This document shows, in pieces, positions 60,738 to 64,000 of a DNA stretch of 64,000 bases. The stretch comes from Actinomycetota bacterium. Lineage in GTDB: Bacteria > Actinomycetota > Acidimicrobiia > Acidimicrobiales > Poriferisodalaceae. Below the pieces are notes generated by a model, which made no database searches, was not told the DNA's origin, and saw nothing but the letters and a program-made list of their open reading frames with translations. The first letter of the stretch is position 1; each line of letters opens with the position of its first letter. Location: contig JABABU010000042.1 in the NCBI GenBank assembly GCA_014238065.1, positions 62,001 to 126,000 of the forward strand, given 5' to 3'. Both the position numbers and the translations under genes were made by a program.

Positions 60738-61280
60738 ATGCCCGACGCCCGCGACTGGACCACCACGACCAGCGGTGAGTGCCCGGATTGCGGCTACGAC
60801 GCGTCGAGTATCGAGACATCCGGGTTCGATGAGGCGTTGGAATTCGAAGCAGGGGCTTGGTGTCATTGGTTGGGCTCGGCTGACGCATTCGCGCTCCGCA
60901 GTCACACCATCGAGGGCGTGTGGTCGGGTATCGAGTACGCGTGCCACGTGCGCGACCTTCTCGCCGTCTTCGCGGCTCGTGTCGACAAACTTCGCGAAGG
61001 TGAGACGGATCCCCTCGATTGGTGGGATCACGAGGCCGCTGTGACTGCCGATCGGTATAACGAGCAACCTGTCGACTCTGTAGCAGATGACATCGCCAAC
61101 AACGCCATGATCCTCAGCGCGGCAACGATTGGTGTCGAAGCAGAGATGTGGGAGTGGTCAGCCGAGCGGCGACCGGGCGAGGTCTTCACCTTGGCCGATC
61201 TCGTTCGCTTCGCGTTGCACGAGTCATTTCATCACCGACTGGACTCAGTTGAGGCAGTGGGTCGCTCCAAGAACGCCTGA
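60738..61280 (+). CDS. DinB-like protein with N-terminal CxxC, 180 aa
   Basis: Four-helix bundle of the DinB/YfiT superfamily, seen as GVWSGIEYACHVRDLLAVFAAR (first His ligand), and FALHESFHHRLDSVE (HxxxH-type ligand pair). The N-terminus adds GECPDCGYD with C15-x2-C18. Relatives are mycothiol- or bacillithiol-dependent S-transferases or metal hydrolases; the Cys pair suggests an extra metal or redox site. It is the second DinB/MDMPI-like protein of the window, and both have -10 elements 6 nt from the ATG. Confidence 0.85.
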   Translation: MPDARDWTTTTSGECPDCGYDASSIETSGFDEALEFEAGAWCHWLGSADAFALRSHTIEGVWSGIEYACHVRDLLAVFAARVDKLREGETDPLDWWDHEAAVTADRYNEQPVDSVADDIANNAMILSAATIGVEAEMWEWSAERRPGEVFTLADLVRFALHESFHHRLDSVEAVGRSKNA

Positions 61281-61334
61281 TCGCTTCGCCCCTGGCCTCC
61301 GAGCATCGGACCAACGTTAGAACACGAAGCAGCA

Positions 61335-61354
61335 CGGACCCACTAACGGGTCCG
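61335..61354. terminator. Hairpin downstream of the DinB-like gene
   Basis: CGGACCC and GGGTCCG form a perfect 7-bp inverted repeat with a 6-base loop, 55 bp after the DinB stop. No T-run is present, so it may or may not terminate transcription. Confidence 0.35.
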
Positions 61355-61498
61355 ATCAGCTGCACCGCGGTTGCGATCAAGAAGAGCTTCGCGGTACCGA
61401 AGCGCTTCGACCGGATCATCTTCCACACGTTTCGATCCTGGCGCTGGGTGCTGCACGCTCGTCTGCGTCGTGATTGACTGGCCTCACGGGAGGTGACG

Positions 61499-62725
61499 AT
61501 GATCGTCAACGTCAACAACGGTGTGGTGCTCGACACCGCCACGATGGAGCTCGTCGGCGAGCGAACAGTCGTGCTGGAGGACGACGTCATCATCGATGTG
61601 ATCGATGGGCCATCGAGTGTCGCTGCCGACCTCGATGTCGATGCCAGTGACCAGTTCGTGATGCCAGGGTTCATCGATGCCCATGTGCATCATTTCATCG
61701 TCACCATGGACTTCGTTCGACTGGCCAAGATGACGAGCACCGAGATCGCCATTGCCATGGCGAACCTGAGCGCTGCGACGGTTAAACGGGGCTTCACGAC
61801 CGTACGCGACACAGGTGGCGACGTATCTGGGCTGATGAAGGCGATCGCCTCCGGTCTGTGTACCGGCCCTCGGATCGCACGTGCTGGGCGCACGCTGTCG
61901 CAGACAGGAGGTCACGGCGACTTTCGGCACCGTGACGTCCCTGTGCCGAGCTGTGGATGCCAGATCGAGGGCGATGCCAACACCCACGTGGTCGATGGAG
62001 TCGACGCGTGCCGCAAGGCTGTTCGGTACGAACTGCGTGACGGAAGCGACTTCATCAAGATCATGTCGTCGGGCGGAGTTGCTTCGCCAACGGACCCGTT
62101 CGACAACATCCAGTTCACCGCCGAGGAGATCCGGGCCATCACCGTCGAGACCGATCATCGGAAGACCTACACGACCGCTCACGGCTACATGCCTGATGCG
62201 ATACGCCAAGCAGTTGACAACGGGGTGCTCTGCATCGAACACGGCAATGGGATCGATGCCGAGATTGCAGCGCACATGGCTGCACTCGGCGTCACGATGG
62301 TGCCGACTCTCGTCACCTACAAGGCCATGCAGGAGGTCGGAGCCAAAATGGGAATGCCCCAGGTGAACCTCGACAAGAACGACGGCGTGTTTGACATGGG
62401 CCGCCGATCTGTGCAGATCGCGAAGGACGCTGGGGTCGAACTCGGGTTCGGTACCGATCTGCTCGGCGAGGTTCAGCCCTGGCAAAATCAGGAGTTCGCC
62501 ATCAGGGCCGAACTCGAGTCGGCCGCAGATGTCCTGCGCTCGATGTATGTCACAAACGTTCGCCTGTGCGGAATGCAAGGCCGTGTGGGCACGCTGATAC
62601 CTGGAGCGCACGCCGATGTCGTCGTGTCGACCGCAGATCCACTGGAGAACTTGGCCGCTCTGGCCGAACCGGACGCGACTCTCTCAGCCATCATCCACAG
62701 AGGGCACCCAGTCCGCCTGAGTTGA
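61499..62725 (+). CDS. Amidohydrolase family protein (prolidase/imidazolonepropionase-like), 408 aa
   Basis: Metal-dependent amidohydrolase of the Xaa-Pro dipeptidase-like subgroup. The metal site HVHH is in GFIDAHVHH; then GFTTVRDTGGDVSGLM, GSDFIKIMSSGGVASP (the ligand Lys), TTAHGYMPDAI, CIEHGNGID and the late Asp in GFGTDLLGEV. ATG 61499 has GGGAGG 5 nt upstream; GTG 61493 lies inside that site and is rejected. Hydrolyses a cyclic amide or peptide bond; substrate unknown. Confidence 0.92.
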   Translation: MIVNVNNGVVLDTATMELVGERTVVLEDDVIIDVIDGPSSVAADLDVDASDQFVMPGFIDAHVHHFIVTMDFVRLAKMTSTEIAIAMANLSAATVKRGFTTVRDTGGDVSGLMKAIASGLCTGPRIARAGRTLSQTGGHGDFRHRDVPVPSCGCQIEGDANTHVVDGVDACRKAVRYELRDGSDFIKIMSSGGVASPTDPFDNIQFTAEEIRAITVETDHRKTYTTAHGYMPDAIRQAVDNGVLCIEHGNGIDAEIAAHMAALGVTMVPTLVTYKAMQEVGAKMGMPQVNLDKNDGVFDMGRRSVQIAKDAGVELGFGTDLLGEVQPWQNQEFAIRAELESAADVLRSMYVTNVRLCGMQGRVGTLIPGAHADVVVSTADPLENLAALAEPDATLSAIIHRGHPVRLS

Positions 62726-62776
62726 TGTTGCGGGTGGTGGTGACCGGTTGGCTTCGTGGCCGGCTGGTGTCCCCGG

Positions 62777-64000
62777 TCAGATATCGAGGGTGTGGCCGTA
62801 CGCCTGGCTGTGCTTGATGATGAAGTCGCGGCGAGGCTCCACGGCAGCGCCCATCATGGTGGTGAATGCCCTTTCGGCGGCTTTGGCATCTTCGAGCGAG
62901 ATTCGACGCAACACCCTTGTGTCAGGATTCAGCGTGGTCTCGAGCAGCTCCTCGTCATCCATCTCACCAAGACCTTTGAAGCGGGTCACGCGAGGATTGC
63001 GGCCCTTTTCGAGCAGTTCATCGACCAGTTGATCCTTCTCTATGTCGGAGTACACGAACCTCTTCGTCTGACCGACGATGACGGCGTGCGTTGGCGGCTG
63101 GGCCGAATACACCCGGCCTTGGTCAAGCAATGGCCGCATGTAGTGGAAGATCAACGTGAGGATGAGGCACCTGATGTGGCTACCGTCGACGTCGGCGTCG
63201 GCCAGCAGCACGAGGCGTTCGTATCGGCTGGCTTCAAGATCGAACTCCAGACCCGATCCTCCCCCGACAGCGGTGAACAGCGCCGTCGCTTCGGCATTGT
63301 CGAGAACCGACTTGCGGGTGCTCTTGGCTGCATTCACGACTTTGCCTCGTAGAGGTAGCACTGCCTGCCAAGCCGAGTCGCGGGCACGTTTGGCCGGTCC
63401 AGCTGCAGAGTCCCCCTCGACGATCAGGAGTTCGCCACCGGGATGCAGTCGGCAGTCGGCCAGCTTTCCCGGCATGCCGCTGTTGCCGAGCGCCGCGGCT
63501 TTGCGTCTTGTCTCGAGGGCCTGTTTGGTGCTGACGCGGTTGACGATGGCGTCGGTGATCTTCTCCATGAGGGCCCTGACGTGGACCTTCGATCCCCGCT
63601 GCTTGCCCGACAACCAATCGATCAGGCCGGATTTTGCGGCCTCGTACACGATCTTTTGAATGTCGGGCGTGCCGAGCTCTCGTTTCGTCTGGCCGCGGAA
63701 CTGGGGCTCCGGGAAAGTGGTTCGCACGACGGCAACGAGACCCTCTTGAACGTCTTCCTTCTGCGCTTTGCCGTTGTCCTTGAGCTTTCGCAGCTTGCGA
63801 GGATCGGCGGTCTTCAACACGTCATTGATGGCAAATGTCAGGGCACGTTCGAACCCGGTGACATGGGTTCCGCCATCAGGAGTCGGGATCGTGTTGACGA
63901 AGCTCACGATCTTCGTTTCGTAGTCCGAGACCCAGCGCATCGCGATATCGACCTGGCACTCGCGCACAACCTCGGTGAGCTTGCCGTCGATCGGCACCTT
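62777..64000 (-). CDS. DNA topoisomerase II subunit B (GyrB/ParE-like), C-terminal part
   Basis: The C-terminal ~407 residues of a type IIA topoisomerase ATPase subunit; the N-terminal ATPase is beyond the right edge. It begins inside the transducer domain (GGTHVTGFERALTFAINDVL). The Toprim motifs are LLIVEGDSAAGPAKRARD and VLLADADVDGSHIRCLILTL (DxDxD-like), and the YNAVTRFKGLGE-type segment reads VTRFKGLGEMDDEELLETT. It differs from usual GyrB (EGDSAGGSAK) by A-G-P, fitting the second, ParE-like paralogue found in some actinobacteria. The end is IIKHSQAYGHTLDI. Confidence 0.94.
   Translation of the reverse strand, partial: KVPIDGKLTEVVRECQVDIAMRWVSDYETKIVSFVNTIPTPDGGTHVTGFERALTFAINDVLKTADPRKLRKLKDNGKAQKEDVQEGLVAVVRTTFPEPQFRGQTKRELGTPDIQKIVYEAAKSGLIDWLSGKQRGSKVHVRALMEKITDAIVNRVSTKQALETRRKAAALGNSGMPGKLADCRLHPGGELLIVEGDSAAGPAKRARDSAWQAVLPLRGKVVNAAKSTRKSVLDNAEATALFTAVGGGSGLEFDLEASRYERLVLLADADVDGSHIRCLILTLIFHYMRPLLDQGRVYSAQPPTHAVIVGQTKRFVYSDIEKDQLVDELLEKGRNPRVTRFKGLGEMDDEELLETTLNPDTRVLRRISLEDAKAAERAFTTMMGAAVEPRRDFIIKHSQAYGHTLDI

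Noticed and set aside
61484-62611. A 375-codon minus-strand open frame
   Set aside because: Antisense to a well-supported amidohydrolase; its composition is that of a shadow frame.
1-64000. tRNA, rRNA, CRISPR array, insertion sequence, prophage
   Set aside because: I looked for T-loop-like and CCA-end patterns, regular direct repeats, transposase motifs and phage genes by eye and found none; a tRNA scan could still find one I missed.

Overview
The window looks like a chromosomal segment of a high-GC actinobacterium, most likely of the class Acidimicrobiia. That placement is an inference. It rests on the gene content (DUF3097, DUF3817, DinB/mycothiol-type proteins, an Rv2466c-type DsbA protein, MenB), on the abundance of acyl-CoA and flavin enzymes, and on many genes preceded by a leaderless-type -10 element. 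I see no rRNA, tRNA, CRISPR array, phage or insertion sequence. About 62 protein genes fill the window on both strands, in short operons of one to four genes.

Layout. 0-6 kb: an enoyl-CoA hydratase and acyl-CoA dehydrogenase pair faces a serine operon (serA, serC, a DUF1015 protein, a lipid-kinase-like gene). 6-14 kb: nitroreductase, MBL hydrolase, PLP desulfhydrase/deaminase, carboxylesterase, menB, RidA, otsA. 14-24 kb: mycothiol-type isomerase, thioredoxin-fold protein, CinA-like protein, formylglycine-generating enzyme, GMC oxidoreductase, D-aminoacylase, DUF2231-cytochrome c fusion, MFS exporter, DUF3097. 24-31 kb: two CoA-ester lyases overlapping a DUF3817 gene, amidase, methyltransferase, PAP2 protein, a DsbA-family gene interrupted by UGA, and an HpcH aldolase. 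31-43 kb: lactate-type dehydrogenase, GNAT, a divergent pair of 2OG oxygenases, SDR, an AhpD-like gene interrupted by UGA, an acyl-CoA carboxylase subunit, pyrE, selO, hydrolase and aldehyde dehydrogenase. 43-55 kb: ferredoxin, acyl-CoA dehydrogenase, PQQ-type sugar dehydrogenase lipoprotein, further oxygenases and LLM flavoproteins, lspA. 55-64 kb: IclR regulator, secreted protein, MtfA-type peptidase, CaiB transferase, DinB protein, amidohydrolase, and a type II topoisomerase B subunit running off the right end.

Main discovery. Two genes are each split by one in-frame UGA exactly where a redox-active cysteine is expected. In the DsbA/Rv2466c-like gene (29623-30246) the motif reads U-P-W-C. 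In the AhpD-like gene (36388-36945) it reads C-H-Y-U. In both cases the reading frame continues with family-typical sequence, and a hairpin with the geometry of a bacterial SECIS element lies just downstream. The AhpD hairpin has a perfect 8-bp stem and the loop GGUCU. Both look like real selenoproteins that a standard gene caller would truncate or split. The Sec machinery (selA, selB, selC, selD) is not in the window. A SelO AMPylase with Cys at the usual Sec position is also present.

A second pattern is a TANNNT hexamer ending exactly 6 nt before the start codon of at least ten genes (7-8 nt for several more), the signature of leaderless transcription. It helped choose several starts.
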